DNA of 64,000 nucleotides from Neobacillus cucumis (GCF_002860255.1 NZ_PGVE01000037.1:84452-148451), one strand, 5' to 3'; shown: positions 55,294 to 63,924, numbered from the stretch's first letter. Notes: generated by a model not told the origin, from the letters alone. Numbers and translations: made by a program.

Positions 55294-55450
55294 AATCTTT
55301 CCTCCTTTTTTACGTATTTCTCTATTTTAACACTTTTTTAGTTGACTTCTATCTGTTTTATATTTTAGAAAATTTGTTGAAATACGGGACAGTTGTTTTA
55401 TTAAAATTATTTAGCTAAACTAATTATTTAGGGTATAAATCATTGTAAAT

Positions 55451-55497
55451 GTACAGCTTCAGCGCTCAACATCTAAACGGCGCTGCCGCTTTTCGTT
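55451..55497 (+). repeat. Short copy of repeat family 1
   Basis: GTACAGCTTCAGCGCTCAAC followed by CGGCGCTGCCGCTTTTCGT shares both end segments with the longer copies but has a different, short interior. It ends 4 bp before the AGGAGGAAA of the ABC-2 operon. Confidence 0.7.
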
Positions 55498-55512
55498 TCA
55501 GGAGGAAAAAGA

Positions 55513-56529
55513 ATGGAAAATGTAATCCAAGTAAAAGACCTACGAAAAGAGTTTAAAGCCTATTCCAGTCGCACTGGTTTGAAAGGTGCGTTCCGGGATT
55601 TGTTTACACGTAATTATAAAGTTGTTCCTGCGGTAGATGATATTAATTTTTCCGTCAAAAGAGGGGAAATGGTTGGATACATCGGGGAAAACGGTGCAGG
55701 TAAATCTACAACCATAAAAATGCTGACGGGCATATTGACCCCGACATCTGGAGAAATCATTGTAAACGGGATGAATCCACATAAGGAACGTGAACGATTT
55801 GTACAAACCATCGGTGTTGTTTTTGGGCAGCGCTCACAATTATGGTGGGATATTGCAGTACAGGAATCATTTCGTTTGTTGAAAAAGGTTTATAAAGTAT
55901 CTGATGAACAATATGATCAGCATATGAATCATGTTATAAAAACATTGGATATTGAACCGCTCTTAGATAAGCCAGTAAGAAAGTTATCCCTTGGTCAAAG
56001 AATGCGCTGCGAACTTGCTGCCGCATTAATCCATAACCCTCCATTACTTTTTTTAGATGAACCTACCATCGGTTTAGATGTTCTTGTAAAATTAAAAATC
56101 CGAGAATTCCTAAAAGAAATTAATGAAAAATATAACACAACGATTTTATTGACAACTCATGACCTATCAGACATTGAGGCATTGTGTGAGCGTGTTGTGA
56201 TGCTTGATGAAGGAAATATCATTTATGATGGTGGGTTAAGGGAGTTAAAGGAAAAATGGGGCGACCAGAAAGAACTTCAATTCCAATTTCTTGAGGCCGT
56301 CGATATTCCAGCTGTGCAAAAAATCACAAGCGGACTTCCCGTCGTATGGGAGTTGGATGAGAAAGACCAAATTTTCACTGCGACAGTAGAGGATCGTGAT
56401 GAATTAATCTCACAGGTAATCGCCCAAGTTGTTGCAGCATTCAAAATTAAAGATGTAAAAATAAATGAAACTTCGACAGAAGAAATTATACGAAATATCT
56501 ATGAAAAGGGTGCTGTGGAAGTTGGATAA
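55513..56529 (+). CDS. ABC-2 type exporter ATPase (COG4586-like)
   Basis: A 338-residue ATPase. Walker A is GENGAGKSTTIK, the signature LSLGQRMRCELAAAL has LSLGQ in place of LSGGQ, as is typical for this group, and Walker B is LLFLDEPTIGLD. A C-terminal regulatory extension of about 90 residues follows. It forms a three-gene unit with two six-helix permeases of the COG4587/COG3694 type. Substrate unknown. It is absent from B. subtilis at this position. Confidence 0.88.
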   Translation: MENVIQVKDLRKEFKAYSSRTGLKGAFRDLFTRNYKVVPAVDDINFSVKRGEMVGYIGENGAGKSTTIKMLTGILTPTSGEIIVNGMNPHKERERFVQTIGVVFGQRSQLWWDIAVQESFRLLKKVYKVSDEQYDQHMNHVIKTLDIEPLLDKPVRKLSLGQRMRCELAAALIHNPPLLFLDEPTIGLDVLVKLKIREFLKEINEKYNTTILLTTHDLSDIEALCERVVMLDEGNIIYDGGLRELKEKWGDQKELQFQFLEAVDIPAVQKITSGLPVVWELDEKDQIFTATVEDRDELISQVIAQVVAAFKIKDVKINETSTEEIIRNIYEKGAVEVG

Positions 56530-57313
56530 GTATTTAGAAATGATTCGGATTCGTTTTTTAATGATGCTTGCCTATCGGACTAACTATTATACGGGAATTC
56601 TTATTTATGGCATTAATATTGGAGCTTATTATTTTCTTTGGACGGCTATTTATGGCGGCAAAGAACAAATTCAAGGACTTTCTGTCGTACAGATGACTAC
56701 CTATGTAGCCGTTTCATGGATGGCAAGAGCATTTTATTTTAATAATCTAGACCGAGAAATGGCCCAAGAAATTATGGAAGGAAAAGTGGCCATTGAATTG
56801 ATTAGACCCTACAATTATTTGGGGATGAAAACCATGCAAGGATTGGGGGAAGGGATTTTTAGGCTTTTCTTCTTTTCAGCTCCGGGGCTTATCATTGTTT
56901 ACTTTATTTTTCCAATTCAGTTTACATGGAATTTGAGTGTTTGGGGTTTATTTACCATTTCTATTTTATTAAGTTTTTTCATTAATACAGAGCTTAATTT
57001 ATTAACAGGAATAACGACTTTCTTCTTATATAATAATGCTGGGCTTATTCGTGCCAAACGAGTGGTAATTGATTTATTTTCTGGACTTCTCTTGCCGATT
57101 AGTTTCTTTCCAGGGTGGGCTCAAACTGTAATGGGGTTTCTGCCTTTTAAAGGGATAAGTTATACCCCTAGTATGATTTTTACCAAAGGATTTTCACATG
57201 ATCAGGCGGTAGCTGCAATTGGCCAGCAATTTATTTGGGTAATTATTTTAATGTTGCCGATTTATGTTCTTTGGCATCTAGCAAAAAAACAGATGATTAT
57301 TCAAGGGGGGTAA
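56522..57313 (+). CDS. ABC-2 type transporter permease 1 (COG4587-like)
   Basis: About 263 residues with six helices; the opening LDKYLEMIRIRFLMMLAYRT fits this family. TTG 56522 is chosen because AAAAGGGTG lies about 9 nt upstream and overlaps the ATPase stop by 8 bp; ATG 56501 and ATG 56465 are longer in-frame alternatives, ATG 56540 a shorter one. Pairs with the next gene as a heterodimeric membrane unit. Confidence 0.85.
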   Translation: MDKYLEMIRIRFLMMLAYRTNYYTGILIYGINIGAYYFLWTAIYGGKEQIQGLSVVQMTTYVAVSWMARAFYFNNLDREMAQEIMEGKVAIELIRPYNYLGMKTMQGLGEGIFRLFFFSAPGLIIVYFIFPIQFTWNLSVWGLFTISILLSFFINTELNLLTGITTFFLYNNAGLIRAKRVVIDLFSGLLLPISFFPGWAQTVMGFLPFKGISYTPSMIFTKGFSHDQAVAAIGQQFIWVIILMLPIYVLWHLAKKQMIIQGG

Positions 57314-57316
57314 GAT

Positions 57317-58102
57317 GTGTTTTATTTATCCATGTTTTTTCAATATATTTCACAATATCTAAAAACAAGATTTCAATACCGGGCGGATCTTTTTGTCGAG
57401 TTTTTTTCGGATTTAATGTCCCAAGCTATTAACCTTGTTTTTATATTGGTTGTCTTCGGACATACCCATTTACTTCACGGCTGGAACAGAGATGAGATTA
57501 TTTTTATCTATGGCTTTTTTCTAGTTCCGTTTGCCGTTTTTTCAGCGTTCTTTAATATTTGGGACTTTAATGAACGTTATATTGTAAAGGGAGAACTGGA
57601 CCGGATTTTAACAAGACCCATTCATAGTCTATTTCAAATTATTCTTGAAAGACTTGAGCTTGAATCACTATTAGGTGCTATAACGGGACTTGCTGTCATG
57701 TTTTATGCTGGAAGCAGGCTCCATTTAGATGTAGATTGGTATGATCCCATTTTGTTTATCGTTTTTGTTATTGGCGGTGCACTGGTTTATGGAGGAGTGT
57801 TTATTATACTGGCTTGTATAAGCTTTTGGGCCGATGCCAGAACGTCGTTGATGCCGATGATGTATAATATCAGTAACTATGGAAGGTACCCGGTGAATAT
57901 CTATAATCAATTAATCCGCTTTGTGTTAACATGGGTTTTACCGTTTGCGTTTGTGGGTGTTTACCCTGCAGCCTTCTTTTTAGAAAAACAAGAATGGTAC
58001 TTGTATTCTTTTTTAACGCCAGTTATTGGGGTTGTTTTCTTTATTCTTTCGGTTATGCTTTGGAACCAAGGCGTAAAAAAATACCGAGGTGCAGGGAATT
58101 AA
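57317..58102 (+). CDS. ABC-2 type transporter permease 2 (COG3694-like)
   Basis: A 261-residue permease with six helices, opening YLSMFFQYISQYLKTRFQYR, a cytoplasmic-to-membrane pattern shared with permease 1 (RIRFLMMLAYR), so the two are distant paralogues. GTG start 3 bp after the previous stop, with AAGGGGGG upstream. Confidence 0.87.
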   Translation: MFYLSMFFQYISQYLKTRFQYRADLFVEFFSDLMSQAINLVFILVVFGHTHLLHGWNRDEIIFIYGFFLVPFAVFSAFFNIWDFNERYIVKGELDRILTRPIHSLFQIILERLELESLLGAITGLAVMFYAGSRLHLDVDWYDPILFIVFVIGGALVYGGVFIILACISFWADARTSLMPMMYNISNYGRYPVNIYNQLIRFVLTWVLPFAFVGVYPAAFFLEKQEWYLYSFLTPVIGVVFFILSVMLWNQGVKKYRGAGN

Positions 58103-58115
58103 ATATTTTAGAAGG

Positions 58116-58140
58116 AAACCGGGATTATGCCCGGTTTTTG
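58116..58140 (+). terminator. Terminator of the ABC-2 operon
   Basis: AAACCGGG-attatg-CCCGGTTTTT. Confidence 0.85.
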
Positions 58141-58203
58141 ATATTTTATTGTCCAAGCCGGCATAGGAATAGAATAAGGCGCATTTTCTTAGAGGTGGTT
58201 TTT

Positions 58204-58593
58204 ATGTTCTATTTCTTATTGCCGATTGTCATTTTTTGCATTTTCATGAGTTTACGAACATTATTTACTCCTAACACCCTTAAGGGGAAAATAGTTTCGG
58301 CTGAGAACTTTTTGTATTTAGGAGCTGTTTATTTAACTATCATCCTTGGTTTTGGACTAATCTTTATTCTATTTAATTTAATCGGTATGCCTCTCTTGCG
58401 GGAAGTAAATGATTCTCATAGGAATACTTTTGAAACCAGCTTTTATTTTAGTGCCATGACGCTTTTTTCAGTTGGGAATGGTGATGTCCTTCCGCAAGGA
58501 TTAGGAAGAATGATTGCTGTTATTGAAGCGTTAATTGGCTACACCTTGCCTGCAGCCTTTGTGGCAAGAGTAGTCCTTAATAATGAAAAGTAA
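58204..58593 (+). CDS. Small potassium-channel-like membrane protein (Ion_trans_2)
   Basis: A 129-residue protein. Helices span residues about 3-20, 36-62 and 103-124, with a pore segment at about 76-95. The filter region reads TLFSVGNGDV (86-95), aligning with the T-x-x-T-V-G-Y-G-D filter of K+ channels but with S for T and N for Y. No cytoplasmic RCK or cyclic-nucleotide domain follows. ATG 58204 has AGAGGTGG upstream; the frame is open further upstream over the ABC-2 permease but without a site. Likely a tetrameric pore. Confidence 0.78.
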   Translation: MFYFLLPIVIFCIFMSLRTLFTPNTLKGKIVSAENFLYLGAVYLTIILGFGLIFILFNLIGMPLLREVNDSHRNTFETSFYFSAMTLFSVGNGDVLPQGLGRMIAVIEALIGYTLPAAFVARVVLNNEK

Positions 58594-58706
58594 GCCTTTT
58601 GATTGTGTTTAGTTGTGTTGTTAAGTGAATTTGGTTACGCTAAGAGTATTCAGAGTACCAAACAGCACTCGGAACATGAATTCAACTAAGCAAAGGAAGA
58701 GGTAAA

Positions 58707-59177
58707 ATGACGATTAAAGTTGGAAATCAGGCACCCGATTTTGAATTAAGGGCTACAAATGGGGAAAGTGTTAGGTTAGCTGATTTTAGAGGGAAAAATG
58801 TTGTTTTGTATTTCTATCCGAAAGACATGACTCCAGGCTGCACTACTCAGGCATGTGATTTTCGAGATTATCATCAGAGCTTTACAGAGTTAGATTGCAT
58901 GATTATTGGAATCAGCCCTGATCCTCAAGAGAAGCATGAAAAATTTATCGAAAAGTATAATTTACCTTTTACGCTCCTAGTAGATGAGGAACATAAAGCC
59001 GCAGAATTGTATGAAGTATGGAAACTAAAAAAGAATTTTGGAAAAGAATATATGGGAATTGAACGGTCGACGTTTGTGATAGATAAGGAAGGAAAGTTGG
59101 TTAAAGAGTGGCGGAAGGTAAAAGTAAAAGGGCACGTTGAAGAGGCCCTGCAGTATGTAAAAGAGAATTTGGCTTGA
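58707..59177 (+). CDS. bcp: Thioredoxin-dependent thiol peroxidase (BCP/peroxiredoxin Q)
   Basis: A 156-residue peroxiredoxin. The peroxidatic Cys is in YPKDMTPGCTTQACDFRD, with the resolving Cys five residues after it (GCTTQAC), as in the BCP class. Reduces H2O2 and organic peroxides using thioredoxin. It corresponds to ygaF and lies near perR, the peroxide regulator. Confidence 0.94.
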   Translation: MTIKVGNQAPDFELRATNGESVRLADFRGKNVVLYFYPKDMTPGCTTQACDFRDYHQSFTELDCMIIGISPDPQEKHEKFIEKYNLPFTLLVDEEHKAAELYEVWKLKKNFGKEYMGIERSTFVIDKEGKLVKEWRKVKVKGHVEEALQYVKENLA

Positions 59178-59185
59178 TCCATATT

Positions 59186-59226
59186 AAAAAAGGATGTGTC
59201 ACGATTAACGTGCACATCCTTTTTGC
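59186..59226. terminator. Bidirectional terminator between bcp and the RNase J gene
   Basis: AAAAAGGATGTG...CACATCCTTTTT, a 12-bp stem with A and T flanks. Confidence 0.9.
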
Positions 59227-59230
59227 TTAA

Positions 59231-60904
59231 CTAAATTTCGATAATAATTGGGAGAATCATTGGCTTCCGTTTTGTTTGTGTAAATAGATATTGTCCAACA
59301 GATTTTTTTATGTTTTGTTTAATTACATTCCATTGACGGATATTTTCTGTTTGCATGTCGTTGACGGTCTTTTTGACCAGACGATTTACTTCTTTAAGCA
59401 GTTCATCTGAGTCTCTTGCATAAACGAACCCACGGGTAATAGTATCAGGGCCTGAAATAATCTTCCGGTCCCCTTTACTGATGGTAATGACAATAACGAG
59501 CATTCCGTCTTCAGACAGCTGCTTTCTGTCACGTAATACAATATCTCCCACATCACCAACACCGATACCATCTACATATGTATCTCCAGCTGGTACGGAG
59601 CGGGTTTGACGGGCGATCCCATTATTGATATCCACAACGTCTCCGTTTTTAATAATAAATGTATTTCCTTTTTCCACTCCGACGGATTCAGCTAACATAC
59701 GGTGATGATGCAACATTCGGAATTCACCATGAATAGGGATGAAATAGGTTGGTTTCATTAGTGTCAGCATTAGCTTTAGGTCTTCCTGATAGCCGTGTCC
59801 GGAAACATGCATACCTGTTGTACTACCGGAACCATAAATGACTTTGGCACCGATTTGAAATAAGTTATCAATAATGCGTGAAACATCCTTTTCGTTTCCT
59901 GGGATTGGAGACGCTGCTAATATTACTGTATCTCCCGGATAAATGGCCACATCACGGAAGTTTCCGTTTGCTAATCGTGATAGTGCTGCCATTGGTTCCC
60001 CTTGGCTGCCGGTACAAAGGATTGCAACCTTTTCCGAAGGCAGCTGATCGACTTCGTTTGCATCAATAATCATTCCCTCAGGGACATTTAGATAACCTCG
60101 TTCAATAGCTACATTAACAACATTGACCATACTGCGGCCTAGTAGTGCGAGTTTGCGATTAGTCTTCATTGCTGATTCAACGACTTGTTGAACACGGTTG
60201 ACATTCGATGCAAAGGTTGAGATGAAAATCTTCCCCCGGGCCTTTATGAAGGCTTCATCCATATGTGAACCTACCATCTGTTCTGAAGGAGTTAGCCCCT
60301 TACGCTCTGCGTTAGTACTTTCAGAAATTAAGACTAATACACCCTGCTGGCCAATTTCAGCCATTTTATGTATATCGGAATATTGGTTATTGGCCGGCGT
60401 TAAATCAAATTTAAAATCCCCCGTATGGACTACATTTCCTTCTGGCGTATGAAAGACGATTCCAAGACAGTCAGGAATACTATGGCTAACTTTAAAAAAG
60501 GAAATTTGTACTTCCCCAAATTCCAATTTTGAATCAGAGTCAATAGTAATTAGTTTGGAATCTCCTTTAAGTCTGTGCTCATCTATTTTTAATTCAATTA
60601 ATCCCAGTGTAAATCGGGTTGCATAAATGGGGATATTTAATTTTCTTAAAAAGTAGGGAATACCGCCAATATGATCTTCATGGCCGTGCGTAACAATTAA
60701 AGCCTTAATTTTCTCCTGATTCTCCTCCAAATAGGTAATGTCCGGAATAATTAAATCAATACCCAGCAAGCTTTCATCAGGAAATTTTCCACCGCAATCA
60801 ATAATAAAAATATCGTCTTCATACTGGACAACATACATGTTTTTTCCGATTTCATTGATGCCGCCAAGAGCAAATATAGATAAGGTGTTTTCAGTGGTTT
60901 TCAT
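59231..60904 (-). CDS. Ribonuclease J family protein (additional paralogue)
   Basis: A 557-residue metallo-beta-lactamase/beta-CASP enzyme. The metal site is complete: His73-x-His75-x-Asp77-His78 (THGHEDHIGG), SHSIPD and HTGDFKFD. The beta-CASP region (CTGSQGEPMAALSR) and the C-terminal TKRKPMILPIIIEI end follow. RNase J1 and J2 of Bacillus are encoded elsewhere in syntenic maps I know, so this copy between bcp and perR is probably a third RNase J; its intact HxHxDH distinguishes it from catalytically weak J2. ATTGGAGGAT precedes the ATG. Confidence 0.9.
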   Translation of the reverse strand: MKTTENTLSIFALGGINEIGKNMYVVQYEDDIFIIDCGGKFPDESLLGIDLIIPDITYLEENQEKIKALIVTHGHEDHIGGIPYFLRKLNIPIYATRFTLGLIELKIDEHRLKGDSKLITIDSDSKLEFGEVQISFFKVSHSIPDCLGIVFHTPEGNVVHTGDFKFDLTPANNQYSDIHKMAEIGQQGVLVLISESTNAERKGLTPSEQMVGSHMDEAFIKARGKIFISTFASNVNRVQQVVESAMKTNRKLALLGRSMVNVVNVAIERGYLNVPEGMIIDANEVDQLPSEKVAILCTGSQGEPMAALSRLANGNFRDVAIYPGDTVILAASPIPGNEKDVSRIIDNLFQIGAKVIYGSGSTTGMHVSGHGYQEDLKLMLTLMKPTYFIPIHGEFRMLHHHRMLAESVGVEKGNTFIIKNGDVVDINNGIARQTRSVPAGDTYVDGIGVGDVGDIVLRDRKQLSEDGMLVIVITISKGDRKIISGPDTITRGFVYARDSDELLKEVNRLVKKTVNDMQTENIRQWNVIKQNIKKSVGQYLFTQTKRKPMILPIIIEI

Positions 60905-60924
60905 ATGTATCCTCCAATTCTAAC

Positions 60925-61111
60925 TAAATACGTTTATTATTCCTTTCTTCAATCGCTTTGATGCAGAAAAGAGATAATAGACAGGCGCTTTGAGATTTAT
61001 TTTTCTACCTGCTTTAAAGCCTATTTTCTCTGATAAAGGCATTTGTCCAATGCAAGATGGCGTAAATTGAATATCATTTTATTAGGGCATACCTCCTCAG
61101 ATAAAATTATT
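60925..61111. other. Intergenic region without an assigned gene
   Basis: About 190 bp between the divergent RNase J gene and the cobA-type region. A possible promoter for RNase J is expected on the minus strand. On the plus strand the region leads into a terminator at 61112 with no known upstream gene, so a short leader or small RNA is possible. No known riboswitch (cobalamin, T-box) is recognisable. Confidence 0.4.
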
Positions 61112-61138
61112 AGGGTCCTTAGCGGGCCCTTTTTTTTT
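61112..61138 (+). terminator. Orphan terminator upstream of the adenosyltransferase gene
   Basis: AGGGTCC-ttagc-GGGCCCT with one G-U pair runs into a tract of nine T. No plus-strand gene precedes it for 1.9 kb. Confidence 0.75.
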
Positions 61139-61157
61139 ATATATAAAGGAGTATGTC

Positions 61158-61229
61158 ATGATTACAACTTTTCGAAATATAAGGATAGGTGTTAAGATGA
61201 AGAAAATCGTAATCGTTAAAAATACATAA
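61158..61229 (+). CDS. Possible 23-residue leader peptide
   Basis: ATG 61158 is preceded by AAAGGAG at a 6-nt spacing, an excellent ribosome site. The reading frame of 23 codons starts MITTFRNIRIGVKMKKIVIV and ends 40 bp before the next gene. It is basic and hydrophobic. Short ORFs with good sites occur by chance, and no homologue is known to me. Confidence 0.3.
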   Translation: MITTFRNIRIGVKMKKIVIVKNT

Positions 61230-61269
61230 ATATCATTAAAACAAAATCTTCTTAGTGGAGGGATAGTAA

Positions 61270-61824
61270 TTGAAAATTTATACTAAAACAGGTGATAAAG
61301 GAACGACTTCTTTAGTATATGGACAGAGGGTAGCGAAAAACGATATGCGGGTCGAGGCTTATGGAACTTGCGATGAAACTAACTCTATGATTGGTCTGGC
61401 GATGAGTTACTTAAAAAATGAAAATTTTAAAGGGAAAGAAATAATTGAAAATGTATATCATAAAATACAAACAAACCTTTTTCATGTTGGTGCAGAATTA
61501 GCCACACCAAAAGGAAAAGAAGTAAAGTGGAAACTTGAATCTGATGATATTGAGCATTTGGAAAAAAATATTGATGACTGGGATTCCACTCTGCCTGCGC
61601 TGACAAATTTCATCCTTCCTGGTGGACATCCAGCAGGTGCTGCTTTTCATGTGGCAAGAACAATAGCACGGAGAGCTGAACGGTGTGCCGTTTCATTAGG
61701 GGACGATGTTAATCCGATTGTTTTAGCCTATTTAAACCGGCTTTCAGATCTTTTGTTTGTAACAGCGAGATATGTCAATTATCAATTAAGTCAGAAAGAG
61801 CAAACTTTACATGTGGAAAGTTAA
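61270..61824 (+). CDS. Corrinoid adenosyltransferase (PduO/YvqK type)
   Basis: A 184-residue enzyme transferring adenosyl from ATP to cob(I)alamin. The ATP-binding N terminus YTKTGDKGTTSLVYG and the EAYGTCDETNSMIG segment, and the ARTIARRAERCAVSL motif near 140, are diagnostic. TTG start with GGAGGGA. It lies upstream of perR, separated by the perR promoter. Confidence 0.92.
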   Translation: MKIYTKTGDKGTTSLVYGQRVAKNDMRVEAYGTCDETNSMIGLAMSYLKNENFKGKEIIENVYHKIQTNLFHVGAELATPKGKEVKWKLESDDIEHLEKNIDDWDSTLPALTNFILPGGHPAGAAFHVARTIARRAERCAVSLGDDVNPIVLAYLNRLSDLLFVTARYVNYQLSQKEQTLHVES

Positions 61825-61853
61825 TAACAAATAGCGATTGTTAGATTACAATA

Positions 61854-61901
61854 TTGACAAACGTACAAAAGACCTAGTAAAATTAATTATAACAATTATA
61901 A
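61854..61901 (+). promoter_or_regulatory. perR promoter with Per box
   Basis: The -35 TTGACA (61854-61859) and -10 TAAAAT (61878-61883) are 18 bp apart. TTATAACAATTATAA (61887-61901) matches 14 of 15 positions of the Per box TTATAATNATTATAA, located at the transcription start, consistent with PerR autorepression. Confidence 0.85.
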
Positions 61902-61930
61902 TCTAATAATATTTTTTAGAAAGAAGGTGC

Positions 61931-62368
61931 ATGGCGATGAATCAGTTAAAAGAAGCGTTGGATACTCTGAAGGAAACAGGTGTGCGGATTACTCCACAAC
62001 GTCATGCTATACTTGAATATTTAATAAACTCGATGTCACATCCTACTGCTGATGAAATATATAAAGCCCTTGAAGGGAAATTCCCCAATATGAGTGTGGC
62101 AACAGTTTACAATAATTTACGAGTATTTCGCGAAGTGGGACTTGTTAAGGAATTAACCTATGGGGATGCATCCGCTCGTTTTGATTTTGTCACTTCTCAT
62201 CATTATCACGTTATTTGTCAAAGTTGTGGTAAAATAGTTGACTTTCATTATCCTGGTTTGGATGAGGTTGAGCATCTAGCATCACATGTAACAGGCTTTA
62301 AAGTGGATAATCACCGTATGGAGATCTATGGATCTTGTCCTGAGTGTGCAAGTAAAGAAGTACATTGA
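61931..62368 (+). CDS. perR: Peroxide stress regulator PerR (Fur family)
   Basis: A 145-residue repressor nearly colinear with B. subtilis PerR. The regulatory metal ligands are all in place at His37, Asp85, His91, His93 and Asp104, and structural zinc is bound by Cys96, Cys99, Cys136 and Cys139. Fe-dependent oxidation of His37/His91 inactivates it in the presence of H2O2. Asp104 marks it as PerR rather than Fur. ATG 61931 aligns with the family start; ATG 61937 is possible. Confidence 0.97.
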   Translation: MAMNQLKEALDTLKETGVRITPQRHAILEYLINSMSHPTADEIYKALEGKFPNMSVATVYNNLRVFREVGLVKELTYGDASARFDFVTSHHYHVICQSCGKIVDFHYPGLDEVEHLASHVTGFKVDNHRMEIYGSCPECASKEVH

Positions 62369-62380
62369 TTCAGTTCAATA

Positions 62381-62440
62381 AAAAAGAGGGTGACTAAAGC
62401 CTTTTGGTTAAACCAATAGGTTTTGGTCATCCTCTATTTA
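62381..62440. terminator. Bidirectional terminator between perR and ygzB
   Basis: AGAGGGTGAC...GTCATCCTCT with further inner pairs (CCTATTGGTT-type) and A/T-rich flanks. Confidence 0.8.
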
Positions 62441-62791
62441 TTTACTTCCCTTTTTATGATTGTAGGATTCATCAAATTGTTTTCCTTCGAGACTAGGGTC
62501 TAATGTTAATGGTTCACGGCAGTACATACACATATCTACCCTGCCAAGCATTTTAGTGGGCTTTCCGCAGTTTGGGCACTTAACCTGAATAGTTTTGGTT
62601 GAAAGCATACCAATCCAAAAATAGACCACTGTACTCGCGATGATAAAAATGAGCCCTAAAAGCATAAAGATGGTCATAATAATTGGTGATGTACGAAAAT
62701 AAATCCCGACATACATAATAATAAAACCAATGAAGATTAAGGATAATGCAAAGGTCCGGATTTTATTAATTTTGCTCGAATATTTTGCCAT
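62438..62791 (-). CDS. ygzB: YgzB family membrane protein with zinc ribbon
   Basis: A 117-residue protein with two helices (residues about 13-32 and 38-62) and a C-terminal zinc ribbon, CPNCGK...CMYCREP. It matches YgzB, which lies convergent to perR in Bacillus. The start at 62791 has TAGGAGGGAG upstream. Function unknown; a copper/zinc sensing or membrane protein quality role cannot be told from sequence. Confidence 0.9.
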   Translation of the reverse strand: MAKYSSKINKIRTFALSLIFIGFIIMYVGIYFRTSPIIMTIFMLLGLIFIIASTVVYFWIGMLSTKTIQVKCPNCGKPTKMLGRVDMCMYCREPLTLDPSLEGKQFDESYNHKKGSK

Positions 62792-62936
62792 GTTTCTCCC
62801 TCCTAGACAAACTATACCACAATTATTTTCTAAGAAAAAATACAAAGAATGTCGAAAATTGTCTTTTAAGAAAGAAGGAAATTAGATTCCACTGTCGAAC
62901 ATATAATGCTACCTGAATAAAATGGAGGAATGATGA

Positions 62937-63800
62937 ATGGAAGACATCCTTCGGCCCATATATCAAGAACGGGCAAGTCAAACCAATACACTTGGAGTTT
63001 TATTGATTGAAAAAAAACAGAAATCTAGTCATATTACTGATTCATTTGATGTATTGTTGTTGATAATCGTTAAAGAGGCAGAACAGCCATTATTTATTAA
63101 ACATTATACTTACGATGATAAAAAGGCAGCCATGCATATCATAACAGAATCACAGTTGCAGGAATGGCTCCTTTTAGGTACAAATCGTAAGATATTTGAA
63201 TGGATTCATGAAGCGAAAATTTTGTTTGACCGAAACGAATATGTAATTAATTTAAAAACGGAGCTCCGGGACTTTCCTTTCAATGGACGGAAAATTAAGA
63301 TGGGTTTAGAATTTGCTAAATTAATTCGACGTTATGTGGATGGAAAAGCATTATTTGAGAGTGGTCAATTTTTAGATGCATATAACCACGTTGTGCACTC
63401 TCTGCATCATTTGGCTCGATTAGCTGTCATAGAAAATGGTCTTCATCCGGAACTTACAGTCTGGCACCAAGTAAAACAAATAGAGCCGGAAATCTATAAG
63501 TTATATGTTGAACTTGTAAATAGTGAAGAAACCTTGGAAAAAAGGCTTGAACTTTTGTTTTTGGCGAGTGAGTTTTTGATTCATTCTAGAACAAATATTG
63601 GTACTGCTCACTTATTGGAAGTATTAAGCACCAAGGAGTACTGGTTGTTTAATGAAATTATGAGTGAAAAAGAGCTTATTCCTTACTCTGTAGATCTCGG
63701 TGTGTTGATTGAATATTTGATTGAAAAGCATTTGTTAGAAGTAGTGAATCTAGAGACCAAAGGTCATGGTGTTTTTCATCGATGTTATCGTATCTCATAA
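62937..63800 (+). CDS. ygxA: YgxA, nucleotidyltransferase-like protein
   Basis: A 287-residue protein with an N-terminal NT-like domain (ERASQTNTLGVLLIEKKQ) and a C-terminal helical region (about 130-270). It lacks an obvious full GS-x-DxD catalytic motif. It precedes the rRNA operon as ygxA precedes rrnD in B. subtilis. GGAGG is 8 nt before the ATG. Confidence 0.88.
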   Translation: MEDILRPIYQERASQTNTLGVLLIEKKQKSSHITDSFDVLLLIIVKEAEQPLFIKHYTYDDKKAAMHIITESQLQEWLLLGTNRKIFEWIHEAKILFDRNEYVINLKTELRDFPFNGRKIKMGLEFAKLIRRYVDGKALFESGQFLDAYNHVVHSLHHLARLAVIENGLHPELTVWHQVKQIEPEIYKLYVELVNSEETLEKRLELLFLASEFLIHSRTNIGTAHLLEVLSTKEYWLFNEIMSEKELIPYSVDLGVLIEYLIEKHLLEVVNLETKGHGVFHRCYRIS

Positions 63801-63826
63801 TTATTTTATAAAAATAATAAAAGGTA

Positions 63827-63855
63827 TTGACCTTTACGAAAATACTTGGTATATT
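63827..63855 (+). promoter_or_regulatory. rRNA operon promoter P1
   Basis: TTGACC (63827-63832), 17 nt, TATATT (63850-63855). A 5'-end hairpin (63861-63903, CCGTCGCTGCGAAA pairing with TTTCGTGAGTGACGG) would form in P1 transcripts. Confidence 0.8.
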
Positions 63856-63924
63856 AATAACCGTCGCTGCGAAACATTCTTTAAAAGCTTTCGTGAGTGA
63901 CGGTTTGAAAGATTTAAAAAAGTG

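Noticed and set aside
57931..58203. N-terminal extension of the channel-like protein frame
   Set aside because: The frame is open over the end of the ABC-2 permease and across its terminator, but a good ribosome site and membrane-protein start occur only at 58204.
60980..61080. 18-codon minus-strand ORF upstream of the RNase J gene
   Set aside because: The AGGAGGT nearby is too far (about 14 nt) from its ATG and the product shows no recognisable features.
60925..61138. Cobalamin riboswitch upstream of the adenosyltransferase
   Set aside because: No B12-box or other conserved cobalamin-aptamer segments are present, only a terminator.
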